A stretch of 64,000 nucleotides of DNA from Microglena sp. YARC. Lineage: Eukaryota; Chlorophyta; Chlorophyceae; Chlamydomonadales; Chlamydomonadaceae. Made by a program: the position numbers and the translations under genes. The stretch covers positions 75,060,020 to 75,124,019 of the forward strand of contig CM039462.1 in assembly GCA_022414725.1 (NCBI GenBank), read 5' to 3'. The notes below the pieces were generated by a model. That model saw only the letters and a program-made list of their open reading frames with translations. It ran no database searches and was not told where the DNA came from. Shown here piece after piece: positions 1 to 10,698 of this stretch; positions within the stretch are counted from its first letter, which is position 1; the number at the start of each line of letters is the position of its first letter.

Positions 1-180
1 TGAGGTTGTTAAGCAGGTGTTCAGGTTGTTGAACAGGTGTTCAGGGTGTTGAACAGGTGTTCAGGGTGTTCAACAGGTGTTCAGGGTGTTCAACAGGTGT
101 TCAGGGTGTTAAACAGGTGTTCAGGGTGTTAAACAGGTGTTCAGGGTGTTAACACCTGTTCAACAACTGCTTGTTTACAT
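1..180. repeat. 20-bp minisatellite
   Basis: About eight imperfect copies of a 20-bp unit (AACAGGTGTTCAGGGTGTTG) fill 1-155. The last stretch (150-195) turns into an inverted version, with AACACCTGTT next to AAACAGGTGTT, so the array end can form a short hairpin. No coding signal was seen. Confidence 0.85.
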
Positions 181-871
181 AAACAGGTGTTTGACACCCT
201 GGACAGAGTGCAGGCTGCCGTAGGGTATTGGCAGAGTCAGGCAATCAGGGCAGACAAGATTTCTTGACAATAGCTAGTTTGATCCTGATGGGCGTCAAAC
301 CATCAACCTCAGCGGGAATTATGTTATTGACATGGTCTGCTCATGCCACTCTACCAATGCACCTACCGGTCATCTGCCACACAGAGCAGACCCTGTCAGT
401 TACATCTAGGCACATGTAATGGAATCATCACTGTAGCACGATCTCAGGGCACAACAGCCTACAACCTTTAGTGACAGGATCGGCTCATGCCACTCTACCA
501 ATGCACCAACCAATCATCTGCTACATAGAGCAGACCCTGTCAGCTACATCTAGGCACATATGGCTACATCTATCCAAAGACATGCGTAGCTATATCCCAT
601 AGCAAGCCAATTTTCCACTTTGTTTCTTTCTGTCGCCATCTCCTCAAAGATCTGAAATCAGAAATCAGATATCAGAAAATAATGTCTTCTTCTCCTCAAA
701 GATCAGAAATCAGAGATCAAAAATCAGAAAACAGTCAAAGATCTGAAATCAGAATCCAGGCATCTGAGATCTGAAACCTGAAACCTGAAAACTGTCATCT
801 TAAATCTGAGATATGAATCCTGAAATCCAGAATCTGAGATATGAGATTAGTGATCAGGCTATGGAGCTCAC
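181..871. other. Downstream intron of the minus-strand gene, with repeats
   Basis: This lies just past the donor of the last exon I can see on the minus strand (GTGAGC, reverse complement of 866-871), so it is probably intron. It holds a duplicated block of about 80 bp (338-421 and 484-565) and a run of AGAAATC-like short repeats (about 650-850). A further exon of the gene may hide here, but I found no convincing one. Confidence 0.5.
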
Positions 872-952
872 CTTGTTAGGATTTTCAGTGCCGACGATGT
901 ACTCCTCAACCTTGTGAGAGAGTGGCAACTCCGCTGGGAGGTTAATTAGCAC
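872..952 (-). CDS. Exon 4 of minus-strand gene of unknown function
   Basis: An 81-bp exon encoding 27 residues, including LPAELPLSHKVEEYIVGTEN. On the minus strand it follows an acceptor CACAG (just above 952) and ends AACAAG|GTGAGC, a good donor. It begins in phase 0, matching the phase-0 end of exon 3. It is the last and only complete copy of a tandem family: about three copies of the acceptor and most of the exon lie in the intron at 953-1375. The rest of the gene is outside the window. No family was recognised. Confidence 0.6.
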
Positions 953-1375
953 CTGTGCATGTGTGTGCGCGTGTGTATCCTGTGTGTGTGTATTTTGTGT
1001 GTGTGTGTATTCTGTGCGTGTATCCAGTCCCAACGATGTACTCGTCAACCTTGTGAGAGAGTGGCAACTCCGCTGGGAGGTTCATTATCACCTGTGCATG
1101 TGTGTGCGCGTGTGTATCCTGTGTGTGTGTATTTTGTGTGTGTGTGTATCCTGTGCGTGTATCCAGTCCCAACGCTGTACTCGTCAACCTTGTGAGAGAG
1201 TGGCAACTCAGCTGGAAGGTTAATTAGCACCTGTGCGTGTGTGTGCGCGTGTGTATCCTGTGTGTGTGTATTTTGTGTGTGTGTGTGTTCTGTGCGTGTA
1301 TCCAGTCCCAACGCTGTACTCCTCAACCTTGTGAGGGAGTGGCAACTCAGCTGGAAGTTTCATTATCACCTGTGT
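953..1375 (-). repeat. Acceptor-plus-exon minisatellite before exon 4
   Basis: Three copies of a unit of about 139 bp; the landmark next to each acceptor recurs at 951, 1090, 1230 and 1368. Read on the minus strand, each unit holds a CA-rich acceptor, the start of exon 4 (LPAELPLSHKVDEY-like) and then a (CA)n stretch in place of the true exon end and donor. The units therefore duplicate the intron-exon boundary and not the whole exon. Confidence 0.75.
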
Positions 1376-1628
1376 GTGTAGAGGTTACAGGTGCTTTAGC
1401 ACCTAAAACAAGCACCCCTCCATCACCCAAAACAAGCACCTAAAATAAGCACCTAAAAGAAGCACCCCTCCATCACCCAAAACGAGCACCTAAAAGAAGC
1501 ACCCCTCAATCACCCAAAACAAGCGCGTAAAAGAAGCACCTGAAAGAAGCACCTAAAACAAGCACCTAAAACAAGCACCCCTCCATCACCCAAATCAAGC
1601 ACCAACCCATGCACTTGGTGAATCTCAC
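1376..1628. repeat. AAGCACC-rich tandem repeat in intron
   Basis: Irregular copies of 'AAAACAAGCACC' and 'CCTCCATCACCC' fill 1388-1606. On the minus strand they lie directly after the donor of exon 3 (GTGAGATT). No coding signal. Confidence 0.75.
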
Positions 1629-1710
1629 CTGCTCTACAGTAGGGTGCTCAATCCCAGTCTGCTTTATCATTTCTTCAACAACAAGCTTCTCAAGCCTTTC
1701 AACTAAGCCT
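1629..1710 (-). CDS. Exon 3 of minus-strand gene of unknown function
   Basis: An 82-bp exon: one base completing a split codon, then 27 codons (GLVERLEKLVVEEMIKQTG and on to HPTVEQ). The acceptor CTCTTCAG lies just above 1710 and the donor is GAGCAG|GTGAG. The leading A joins the trailing GA of exon 2 into a Glu codon, and the exon ends on a whole codon, so the frame is consistent from exon 1 to exon 4. The sequence looks like an amphipathic helix. Five partial copies of its first half lie upstream in the intron (1711-2340). Confidence 0.65.
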
Positions 1711-2340
1711 CTGAAGAGAAGGAGGGTGGGTGGGTGGGTGGGTGGTGGGGGTGTGGGTGGGGAGGTTGGGAATAGGGTTAGCTATAACCTCAACAACAAG
1801 CTTTTCAAGCCTTTCAAGTAAGCTTCTGAAGAGAAGAAGGGTGGGTGGGTGGGTGGTGGGGGTGTCGGGGGGGAGGTTGGGAATAGGGGTTAGCTATAAC
1901 CTCAACAACAAGCTTTTCAAGCCTTTCAACTAAGCCTCTGAAGAGAAGGAGGGTGGGTGTGTGGGTGGTGGGTGTGTGGGTGTGTGTGTGGGTGGGGAGG
2001 TTGGGAATAGGGGTTAGCTATAACCTCAACAACAAGCTTTTCAAGCTTCTCAACCAAGCCTCTGAAGAGAAGTAGTGTGTGTGGGGGGGGGGGGGGGGGG
2101 GGGGGGGGTCAGTGGATAGGTTGGCTATAAGCTCAACAACAAGCTTCTCAAGCTTTCCGACCAAGACTCTGGAGAGTAGGAGGGGGGTTGGGGTTGGGGG
2201 TGGGGGGGATTGGGGGGTCGGGGGGTGGGGGGTTGGGGGTTGGGGTTGGGGTTGGGTTGGGGGGGGGGGTCAGGGGATAAGGGTTAGCTATAAGCTCAAC
2301 AACAAGCTTCTCAACTAAGGCTTTGAGGTGAAGGAGAGGG
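1711..2340 (-). repeat. Acceptor-plus-exon minisatellite before exon 3
   Basis: Five units of about 105-165 bp. Each carries, on the minus strand, the acceptor CTCTTCAG, the first ~37 bases of exon 3 (GLVERLEKLVVE-like) and a GT-rich or CCACCC-rich spacer. The second half of exon 3 and its donor exist only in the real exon at 1629-1710. A run of 26 G (2083-2108) interrupts the fourth spacer. Confidence 0.8.
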
Positions 2341-2730
2341 GGAGTAGATGTTAGGGGTTAGGATTTGGAGGTAGGGGTAGGGGGATGGGGTTAGGGCTTA
2401 GATGTAGGGTAAGGGTTTAGGGGTTGGGGGTTATATAGATTTTGTTTTGATGAGAAGAATCTTGACAATTTAGCGATGCTGAAATATTGGGGCCTAGCCC
2501 CATGGCTAGCTCGGAGCACTTTCTATACGCTGGTTTTAGCCGATGATAAATAATAAAATAAAGTAAAATTAAATTAAATAGAATAATAATTAGAATAATG
2601 AAACAAATAATGAAAATATTAAAAACAGAGTTGACACACACTCATAGTGTCTGGTGTCGGTGAAGCAATAGTTGGTCATTCAGTTGGTTGGTCGGTTAGT
2701 TGGTCAGTTGGTTGGTTAGTTGGGACTCAC
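2341..2730. other. Intron sequence, G-rich then AT-rich
   Basis: 2341-2430 is G-rich on the plus strand (GGGGTTAGG-like repeats). 2440-2640 is AT-rich without a clear reading frame. 2670-2725 is a GTTGG simple repeat abutting the exon 2 donor. Nothing coding was seen. Confidence 0.5.
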
Positions 2731-2867
2731 TCAAAGTCTTTGTCGGTGTCGGCGAAGCCAAAGGAAATGAAGTGTATATACTTCAGCCTCTGATTCAAAT
2801 GCAGCATGTCCCACATCTTGTTTTTGTCCTTACCCAACCCTTTGTGAAGGAAGAGTTGACGATACTT
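2731..2867 (-). CDS. Exon 2 of minus-strand gene of unknown function
   Basis: A 137-bp exon. On the minus strand, acceptor CATGTAG precedes AAG TAT CGT CAA, and the exon closes ...GACTTTGA|GTGAGT. It encodes 45 codons plus two bases, beginning KYRQLFLHKGLGKDKNKMWD and ending FADTDKDF. It starts in phase 0 after exon 1 (which ends ...YFK) and leaves GA to pair with the A of exon 3. The composition, rich in aromatic and charged residues, is that of a folded domain, unlike the disordered first exon. I do not recognise the family. Confidence 0.65.
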
Positions 2868-3269
2868 CTACATGGGGTAGACAGTCAGTAAGTCAGTTAG
2901 TTAGTTAGTTAGTTAGTAGGTAGGTAGGTAGGTAGGTAGGTAGGTAGGTAGGTAGGTTGGTAGGTTGGTTGGTTGGTTGGTTGGCTGGTTGGCTGGTTGG
3001 TTGGTTGGTTGGTTGGTTGGTTGGCTGGTTGGTTGGTTGGTTGGTTGGTTGGTTGGTTGGCTGGTTGGTTGGTTGGTTGGTTGCTGCTGGTTGGCTGGTT
3101 GGTTGGTTGGTTGGTTGGTTAGGCGGTCGATCGGTCGATCGGTCGGTCGGTTGGGTGTGTGTGGGGGTGGGGGGGGGGGGTGGTTAAGCGGTTAGGTGGT
3201 TAGGTGGTTGGTTAGGTGGCTTGGATAGGTGGTTGGTTGGTTAGGTGGTGGATGGGTGGGTCAGCTCAC
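2868..3269. repeat. GGTTGGTT/TAGG microsatellite intron
   Basis: This intron of the minus-strand gene consists almost entirely of (TTAG)n, (TAGG)n and (GGTT)n with GGCT interruptions (2888-3250), plus a short GGTCGATC run at 3120-3150. Long open frames across it (VGWL repeats) are by-products of the repeat. Confidence 0.8.
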
Positions 3270-6200
3270 CTTGAAGTAATCAGTGCAAACCGGGGTGAGA
3301 TGTTGCGACATGACACGTATTCGGTCAGTTTTACTTCTGTCATGGGGATGCTCCTTCAAAAGGGGCAGCAGGACAGTGGGCACTGCTGTGTACTGCAGCC
3401 CATCATCCTGTGCTGCAGCATCTAGGGTCCTGCCCCTCTGCCCGGGTCCATCTCTGCATCCGCTACTAGCCCTGCTGTTGTCAATGTCCATCTCACTGGA
3501 CCCAACCCCCTGGCCCCCCTTATTGGACGGGCACCCCCTGTTGAACAAGTCCTCCCTGCCCCCACTGTCGGACAGGCCCCCCTTGAGGGACTGGCTCCCC
3601 TCACTTGACAGGCTGTGCTCACTAGTCCGCTGCTGGGAGCCATCTAGAGTCGATGGCCCTGGAATCAAGGCGCCTGCTGAGCTGGCCTTGCTCTGTGGGG
3701 CACTGTCTGAGCCCCTTTGTTTGAAGGTGGCTTGGCCCTGTGGGGCACTTCCTGTGCCCCATTGTTTGAAAGTGGCTTGGCCCTGTGGAGTCCTGTCTGC
3801 GCCCCTTTTTCCAGAGGTGGCTTGGCCCTGTGGGGCACTTCCTGAGCCCCTTTGTTTCAAGGTGCCTTGGCCCTGTGGAGCGCTGCCTGAGCCCCTTAGT
3901 CCAGAGGTGGCTTGGCCCTGTGGGGCACTTCCAGAGCCCCTTTGTTTGAAGGTGGCTTGGCCCTGTGGAGTCCTGTCTGCGCCCCTTTTTCCAGAGGTGG
4001 CTTGGCCCTGTGGGGCACTTCCTGAGCCCCTTTGTTTCAAGGTGGCTTGGCCCTGTGGAGCGCTGCCTGAGCCCCTTAATCCAGAGGTGGCTTGGCCCTG
4101 TGGGGCACTTCCAGAGCCCCTTTGTTTGAAGGTGGCTTGGCCCTGTGGAGTCCTGTCTGAGCCCATGTTTCCAGAGTTGGCTTGGCCTTGTGAAGCGCTG
4201 CCTGAGCCCCTTAGTCCTGAGGTGGCTTGGCCCTGTGGAGCGCTGCCTGAAACTGTGTGGTGCAGCAGCAGCAAGTTGGCTTGGCGTCCACCAGAACTGG
4301 CTAGGCCTTGCCCAGAACTGGCTCTGTCCTGTCCTGTGCTGGCTTGGCCCTGTTCAGAGCACTCAGATTCCCCTAGTTGGCTCTCAGACCCAGATAGGCT
4401 CCATGACAAGACGCCCCATGTGCTGTCCGGACCACGGCCTGAGCCTGGATTGGCTTGGCTTGGTGTAGCATCGCCCTTGCTGCTCTCGGCACATGTGGGT
4501 TGCTGACGCTCTTTGCGACCACCACTGCCAGATCTTCGACCTTCGCCCTGGTCTGAGTCTGGACGATCTCGTTCATCGACTCGATGGTCGGCCTCATGCA
4601 CCCGCCGCTTGCGCATGCACTTCCTCTTGCTAGAGGGGGGACCCGTCTCCTCTGTGTCGTACATCTTGCTGTCGCCATCCCTCTGTTGCTCGTGCCTTGG
4701 CTGTTCCTGCTGCTGCTGTTGCTCCAACTGCTGTTGCTCCTTTTGAAACAACGCCTGCTGTTCCTTAGGCCCTGCCTTCTTCCTCCCTTGCAACGCCACC
4801 TGCTGTACCTGCTCTGCTACCATCTGTCCCTTCGGCCCTGCCTTGTTTCCCCTTTGCATCGCCGCCTGCTGTGCCTGATCTGCCACTTTCTGTCCCTTCG
4901 AGCCTGCCTTCTTCCTCCCTTGCAACGCCGCCTGCTGTGCCTGCTCTGCTACCCTCTGTTCCTTCGGCCCCGCATTCCTCCCCCCTTGCAGCTCAACTTG
5001 CTGTGGCTCCACTGCTGACCTCTGTTTCTTGGGACTCGGACTCGGACTAGGGCTCAGACTCTGCCTCAGACTCTGGCTTAGGCTCGGGCTCGGGCTTAGA
5101 ATCGGCAACAGGTCAGGAAACTTATAAAAGATTATCCTCTTCAAGTCTGCTGTGTGCTGGGCGTTGGATGCCAACTGGGCAGGGGCGACACTTGCACTCA
5201 TTGCTGCTTTTTGCTTTGCGTTTGGGTTCAGCTGGGGAGAGGTACATCTAGCACTCGTGGCTATTTGGGGCTTTGCTTCTGAGGCTCCGTTAGACGCTAT
5301 GTTTTCACCAGCTCCAACTTTGGCAGAAGCACCACCACCACAACCACCACCACCAGGGGCTGCGGTGTGCTGCGAGGTTGAGGCTCCAGCAGCAGCAGCA
5401 GTCTTGGCAACAACAGCACCACCACCACCACCAGGAGCAGGTGACGATTTTGGCTTAGCAAAAGGAGCTTTCAGGGATGTCGCTGGCTTGGCCGCAGGAC
5501 GAGCTGCAGGGGACGACTTTGGCTTGGCTACAGGAGCTTTAAGGGATGCAGCTGGCTTGGCCACAGGACGAGTAGGAAGGGACGACTTTGGCTTGGTTAC
5601 AGGAGCTTTAAGGGATGCAGCTGGCTTGGCCACAGGACGAGTAGGAAGGGGCGACTTTGGCTTGGCTACAGGAGCTTTAAGGGATGCAGCTGGCTTGGCC
5701 ACAGGAAAAGTAGGAAGGGACGACTTTGGCTTGGCTACAGGAGCTTTGGGAGATGCTGCTGGCGTGGCCACAGAACCAGTTGCAGGGGATGGGTCTCGCT
5801 CCTCCTCTGACTCTGACTCTGATGATAATGAGTCTGCCCCCCACACCTGACGATGTAGATCCTGCTTCTCTGACAAGGTGTCAGTGACACCTGCCTCTGC
5901 AGCTGCCTCTGCGGCTGTCGCCCGTTGGTCGTCTTCACTAGATGGTATTTCCATGACAGCATCATCATCATCATCACCAGCATTAATGTTCTTGGACACA
6001 GGACCAGTTGCAGGGGGTGGGTCTCGCACCTCCTCTGACTCTGACTCTGATGACAATGAGTCTGCACCCCACACCTGCCGATAATGATCCTGCCTCTCTG
6101 ACATGGTGCCAGTGACACCTGCCTCTGAGGCTGTAGCTGTGGCTGTGGCTGTGGCTCTGGCTGTGGCTGCAGGTGCGGCTGCCGCCAGCTTTTCGTCATC

Positions 6201-6296
6201 ACTAGATGTTTTTTCCATGCCAATATCATCATCATCATCATAATCATCCTCATCAGAGTTAATGTTCGACAGGTCGACCTTCCAGATCGATGTCAT
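3270..6296 (-). CDS. Exon 1 of minus-strand gene: large acidic/low-complexity protein
   Basis: About 1009 codons from an ATG at 6294-6296 to ...TDYFK, where CTTCAAG|GTGAGC is a clear donor; an in-frame stop follows only a few bases into the intron. Residues 1-170 are acidic (DEDDYDDDDD; two SSESESEEE blocks inside a duplicated segment with the motif RQVWGADSLSSESESEE). Next come five PVAKPKSSLPT-type repeats, Gln/Lys repeats (QKVADQAQQAA-type, about 22 aa), a basic stretch (SSKRKCMRKRRVH, nuclear-localisation-like) and about twelve 15-residue repeats of the type GSGSAPQGQATSGLR. The C-terminal ~60 residues (LLPLLKEHPHDRSKTDRIRV) look folded and continue into exons 2-4. It is probably a nuclear, largely disordered protein with a folded C-terminal domain. 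The start could lie further upstream if another exon exists. Function unknown. Confidence 0.7.
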
Positions 6297-8019
6297 GGCA
6301 GATACGCTGGTGATCTAGAGGGATACTCGAAGATCTTGAGGTACAACCCACACTAGTGAAGGTGTTGGAAGGTGTTGGAGGTGTTGCAGGTTTCATGAAC
6401 GTGCTCCCAACAAGTACTGCCGCACTACCACCCCCTGTATTTATTGAACTAGCTCCAACCAAGTACTGCCGCACAGCCTCTGCCACTCTCTTTCTTCAAC
6501 TCGCAAACAGCAAGAGTGGCCGCGCTTCCACTGCCACTCTCTTTCTTCAACTTGCCCCTGGATATGCCAAACAAGAACCGTGATTCTTGAACTTGCCCCT
6601 GGATGTGTCAAACAATAGCTGTGATTCTACCTACTCCAAGAACTTGCTGCTGACAAAGTTCAAGCAAGAATATGCTCAAGCAGCTTCTGACTCCAACAAG
6701 AGACTTGAGCGTCCAAGGACCGCCGTGCCGCATGCATGTTAGCAGTAGCTAAGCACTCGGCTCCAAATGTTGGTTCTGGTAGTAAGTGCTCACTAAGATT
6801 GAAGTGCTCATCGGTTTTACAAGGAAGGATGGGAGGATGGATGGATGGATGGAATGCAAAAGAGGGCCCTAGATTCTTCTCCTAGACAAAGTTGTGACTT
6901 GACAGGTACCTGAAGTTCGGGGTCATCTGAGTAAAACAGCATGAGAAGTCCGGCATTGTCGCAACTTTGTCAAACGGCAGTTCGAAGCGCTGTGGGTAAC
7001 CTTGGTTTTATGTTCGAGAGCAAACCGATCTGGTATCGAGTTGGAAACCATCCGAGATTGGCGCGGATTGACCAGACACGAAAATTGCCGTTCGCTCGCG
7101 TTCGCTTGCGGGGGGCGCAGGGCGGGGCCCCCGGCGGGGCCCGGGGGCGGGGGCGGGGGGGGTTGTGATTCTGTTAAATGATCTTGTCGAGCGAGGATCG
7201 TGAAATGATCTGGCGGGCTGGAAAGTAGGATGAGGGCCAGTCAAATGACCAGCGTATGCATTAGATACTTGCTGACTGAAATTACCAGTATTACAGAGGA
7301 ATATGTTTAGTGCGATGTAATTTGGGATTCGTCCTCACCTGTGCGACCCATTGAAAACAGGGAGACGAACGGTTGAGATAGCTTACACTTTTCAGACTGG
7401 TGCTTTAATAGAAGGGTGAAATAGGACCGACAATATCACCCCTTCTCATATCTTTGTAACCAGTTGTAACAGAATAAAGGCAACTATTGGATTCCAGATT
7501 CTCGTAAACAAACAAATCCTTAGAAAACGCCCTGCCCAAGGCTGCTTGCCATTTTCGAACGACAGTATGCTTGTGGGCACGACTAATGGGAAATAAACGG
7601 GAGGGCATTTGAGGGGAATACAACCAAAAATACGTTTTCTTCAACCCAAATCGTGGAGCGGAGGAACAGGGTTCTTCAAGGGGGGGGGGGGGGGGGGGGG
7701 GGGGGGAGGGAATCTGCTTGAGATGCAACAGGTTCCAAAACATGTGTCTGAGACGCATCCAGACCCTCAGAGATGCAACGGACCCTCAAAAATCTGAGTC
7801 TTGGACCCACTGGATTTGCGTTCCCAACAAAATGAACCCTCCCCACGTTGCATCTGTGACTCGAATACAACGGATTCTGTGAACAAAACTGGTGGGGAGG
7901 GTTTTTGGTAATGGCTGGCCATAACCAAAAATTATATTCCGATTGTAGGCCAACAGCAGTTCCTGTCTCGAAAATGGGTAACCTTTGGGCTCCCGCCCCC
8001 CCCCCCCCCCAAAAAAATG
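6297..8019. other. Upstream region of the minus-strand gene
   Basis: No convincing gene. 6410-6620 has short duplications (TGCCACTCTCTTTCTTCAAC twice; CTTGCCCCTGGAT twice). 6829-6853 is (GGATG)n. 7105-7165 is a very GC-rich block that may be promoter-like for something nearby. 7680-7706 is a run of about 27 G. The promoter of the gene starting at 6296 should be in the first few hundred bases, but I see no motif that fixes it. Confidence 0.4.
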
Positions 8020-8107
8020 CGCCCATCGAGGGCACGAACCCTCGAGTACAAGATGCCATAGGTCACTCCGTAAGAGTCTTGCGCTCTGCCAACTGAGCTA
8101 GACGGGC
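8020..8107 (-). tRNA. tRNA-Lys(CTT), intron-containing, possibly defective
   Basis: The minus strand folds as a cloverleaf. The 7-bp acceptor stem is GCCCGTC/GATGGGC (one G-U), the D arm is GCTC AGTTGGCA GAGC, and the anticodon stem CAAGA/TCTTG holds a loop CTCTTA...A with anticodon CTT. A 16-nt intron (8055-8070) sits one base 3' of the anticodon, the usual place for nuclear tRNA introns. The discriminator base is G. The T arm is GAGGG-TTCGTG-CCCTC, a six-base loop where seven are expected, so one base is missing. It could be a pseudogene, a sequence error or a tolerated variant. CCA is not encoded, as expected in eukaryotes. Confidence 0.75.
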
Positions 8108-8168
8108 GGTGATGCTGCATGTGAAACTCAACAGGAATATAATATTAACGCTATAGGAATTGAATTAG
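8108..8168. other. Spacer after the tRNA
   Basis: AT-rich spacer between the tRNA 5' end and the first R-family repeat; nothing recognised. Confidence 0.4.
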
Positions 8169-9530
8169 CATAAAGTGTGGTGGATTCTCTTGCCCCTGAC
8201 ATGTGTGCTTGCTTTCTGAGTCTTGCTAGGTTGGTTTCTGGCCTCTCTGTTTTCGGCTGGCCTCCCCCTTTCCTCCATGGGGTGTCTATGGTTATCATCC
8301 TTGACACTCCGGTCCTTTTCTGCAAGTTGGCTGTGTCGGGTTGTCTTGTGCTTTCTTCCTTTGAGGGCATTATCGCTGCATATTAAGGTGCTCATAGCGC
8401 ATGCCCTTGGGTGGTATTTAGTTTTTTTAGTTTGGCCTTCCTCTCTTGTGGAGTTGTGGTTGGTGGGCTTGGTGTTCTGGATTGCTTACTTTTGCATCCC
8501 TCCCCTTTCCGCTCTCCTTTACGCCTCTAGTTTGTTTCCTTTTTTGGGACTTGACCTAGTTTGTTTTCAGGTTTGTGGGGGTGCCTTCAAAACCCTCGTG
8601 CTTCCGTGTTATAAAATTGGATGGTCGGCAGGCTGTGCTGCTGTCCTGTCTCGGCAGTGATTTGCTGAGTTTTTGTAACGTATCCTTTTCTGCCCTTTGG
8701 CCCCTTAATGGATTCTCTCGCCCCTGTTATGTGTATATCATATGATTTTGACCAAAGGCGATTATGATATCATATGATATCATACAAATTGCATCTTGTT
8801 ATTGTTATGTTATTGTATTTTAATGGTAACTTTAGCCTAGTCAGACTGCCGGCATCATATGATATCATATGATATTGTATGATGACATGATATCATATGA
8901 TATCATATTGCCTAGCCCTAGTCATGTGTGCCTGCTTGCTGATTCTTGCTAGGATTGGTATCTGGGCTCTCTGTATTTCGTCTGGACTCCCCCTTTACTT
9001 CTTGGGGTGCCTTGGTTGTTCTCCTTGTCACTCAGGTCCTTTTCTGCCAGATGTTTGTGTTGGGTTGACTTGTGCTTGTTTCTCGAGTCCGACTTTAGGG
9101 CGGTGTTGCTTCACTACTAAGACATGAGCCCCTTGAAATCTTTCTTAATTTTTCTTCCAGGGCATTATTGCTGCATATTAGGTTGCTCATAGCACATCAC
9201 CTTAGTTCTGTTTGGTTCAGCCTGAACCAAACAGAACCGTTCAGCGCTCCTCTCTTGTGTCTATTGGGCTTGGTGCTCTGGATTGTTTGCCTCGACATCC
9301 CTCACCTTTCCGCTCCCCTTTCTGCTCCCCTTTCCGCTCTTCTTTCCGCTCTTCTTTCCACCTCTAGATTGTTTCCTTTTTGGGACTAACCTAGTTCATT
9401 TTTGAGATTTGTGGGGGTGACTTAATAAAAACCCTCGTGCTTCTTGTTGTAAAATTGGAAGGTCGGCAGGCTGTGCTGCTGGCTGCTGTACTGTCTCGGC
9501 CTAGACCTTTGCGCTCAGTAATCCGCGCCC
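8169..9530 (+). repeat. Two copies of dispersed repeat family R
   Basis: Copy 1 (about 8180-8690) and copy 2 (about 8710-9500) share blocks in order: GACATGTGTGCTTGC, a Cys/Phe-rich middle, CCGCTCTCC-type repeats, CAAAACCCTCGTGCTTC, and a terminal TGTGCTGCTGTCCTGTCTCG ending near TTTGCTGAGTTTTTGTAAC (copy 1). The same terminal block forms the inverted ends of the MITE at 56729-57106. Copy 2 is split by an insertion of ATATGATATC palindromic repeats (8747-8910). These are non-coding transposon remnants. Confidence 0.7.
8747..8910. repeat. TATGATATCA palindromic satellite block
   Basis: Three clusters of the self-complementary motif ATGATATCAT separated by unique AT-rich DNA, inserted between the shared words TTATGTG and AGTCATGTG of repeat R copy 2. 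It has hairpin-forming potential and no coding potential. Confidence 0.7.
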
Positions 9531-10589
9531 TTAAAGGAGATCACCGGATATGAAAAGGACCGAAGGAGTAATTTATCTGTCTATCTATCATTATCATCAT
9601 CATTAGCATGGTTTAATCGACTCAAATTATATTCTGGAGCCTGAGGGTCTGTTATAGTACGTCTTTCAGGTCGTACCATACCTACCTCGGACATGGTTAC
9701 ACCCGGTCAGGCGACCCTGGACCGGCAGCCAGCTAGCAGGCTGATACCATCAGCCAGCTAGGGCCGCTTTGATTGTAGCAACGGGAGCCCTGAGGCCGCA
9801 GGCTCCTACCGCTATTAGTTCTGGCAAGTGCGTCACTGCCTTTATCTCAACACTGTGTAACAACTGTGTTATTACCTACCGTGCCTCTGCCCCATAGTCT
9901 CTACGAGAAGGTAACTAAAGGTCGTGGGCCCTTCACCTGCTTTGCCGGAGATTCCGTTCTGATCGCTGCGCAGTGTGTGCGCATCGATTCCCCTACTTCT
10001 TGCCGAGACGTTTGTAGTTGGGAGTACGGTGATCGTGAACTTAGAGCTAACTACGACTGCAGTACACCACCCTAAGATATACAAGAACTGAACATACCTT
10101 GACGGAGTCAAGCATATCGTCCATTTATACGAGATCGTCCCTAGAGACAACGTGACAACTGAAGGACATCTCTGACATCTGGAAGCATCAGATAGCATCC
10201 CAGCTTTACTTTCTGCTTTGCCCTATCGACCTTTGTTGTAGACGACTTGTATGTCTCTACCTGAGTAGGCAAAGTGCGGGCCGGTAACTGCCCGGTCCCG
10301 AGTTCCCTGCCGCCTTGCAGTACTGGGCACTACAGCCTGCTCTAGTATATCATCGCTTCAATGCGACTTTCTCTCCCTCTTCTATATCAACTGTAACGAT
10401 TGAGTCTGCAGTTTCTATCCAGCACTAAAGGTTATACGCTTTCATCGGAGCGTTCAAGAGAACTGAGCGCTGCGTCCAAGATTTGGATCAGTCCCCTTTG
10501 CTGCTGCTGACTTGCTCGCCGTCTCGCCGTTGATTAACTTCCTGCCTGCCGTTGCTTGAGTATCGCCCGCATCGTATTCCACAACGTGA
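9531..10589. other. No gene seen
   Basis: Mixed sequence with a short CAGCCAGCTAG repeat (9727-9763) and stop-rich frames. The remnant of a retroelement gag starts after it, so this may be the 5' part of the same decayed element, but I found no terminal repeat. Confidence 0.35.
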
Positions 10590-10698
10590 GTGGAGATTTC
10601 TATCTGCCTCTTCACCAGAAACACGGAGTCAGTACGATCTCCCATTGTGAGCAGATTGTCCACTAGCTATTGCGTGATAGCTCCTGCCATATTGGAAG

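Noticed and set aside
2957..3195. Frames encoding VGWLVGWL repeats
   Set aside because: Translation of a GGTT microsatellite inside an intron; no stop arises because of the repeat.
3283..4506. 407-codon plus-strand frame rich in WPCGALPEPL repeats
   Set aside because: It is the antisense of the APQGQATSG repeats of the minus-strand exon 1; 45-bp units keep both strands open. The minus strand has consistent splice sites and phases.
5152..5850. 232-codon plus-strand Ala/Gly-rich frame
   Set aside because: Antisense of the PVAKPKSSLPT repeats of the same exon.
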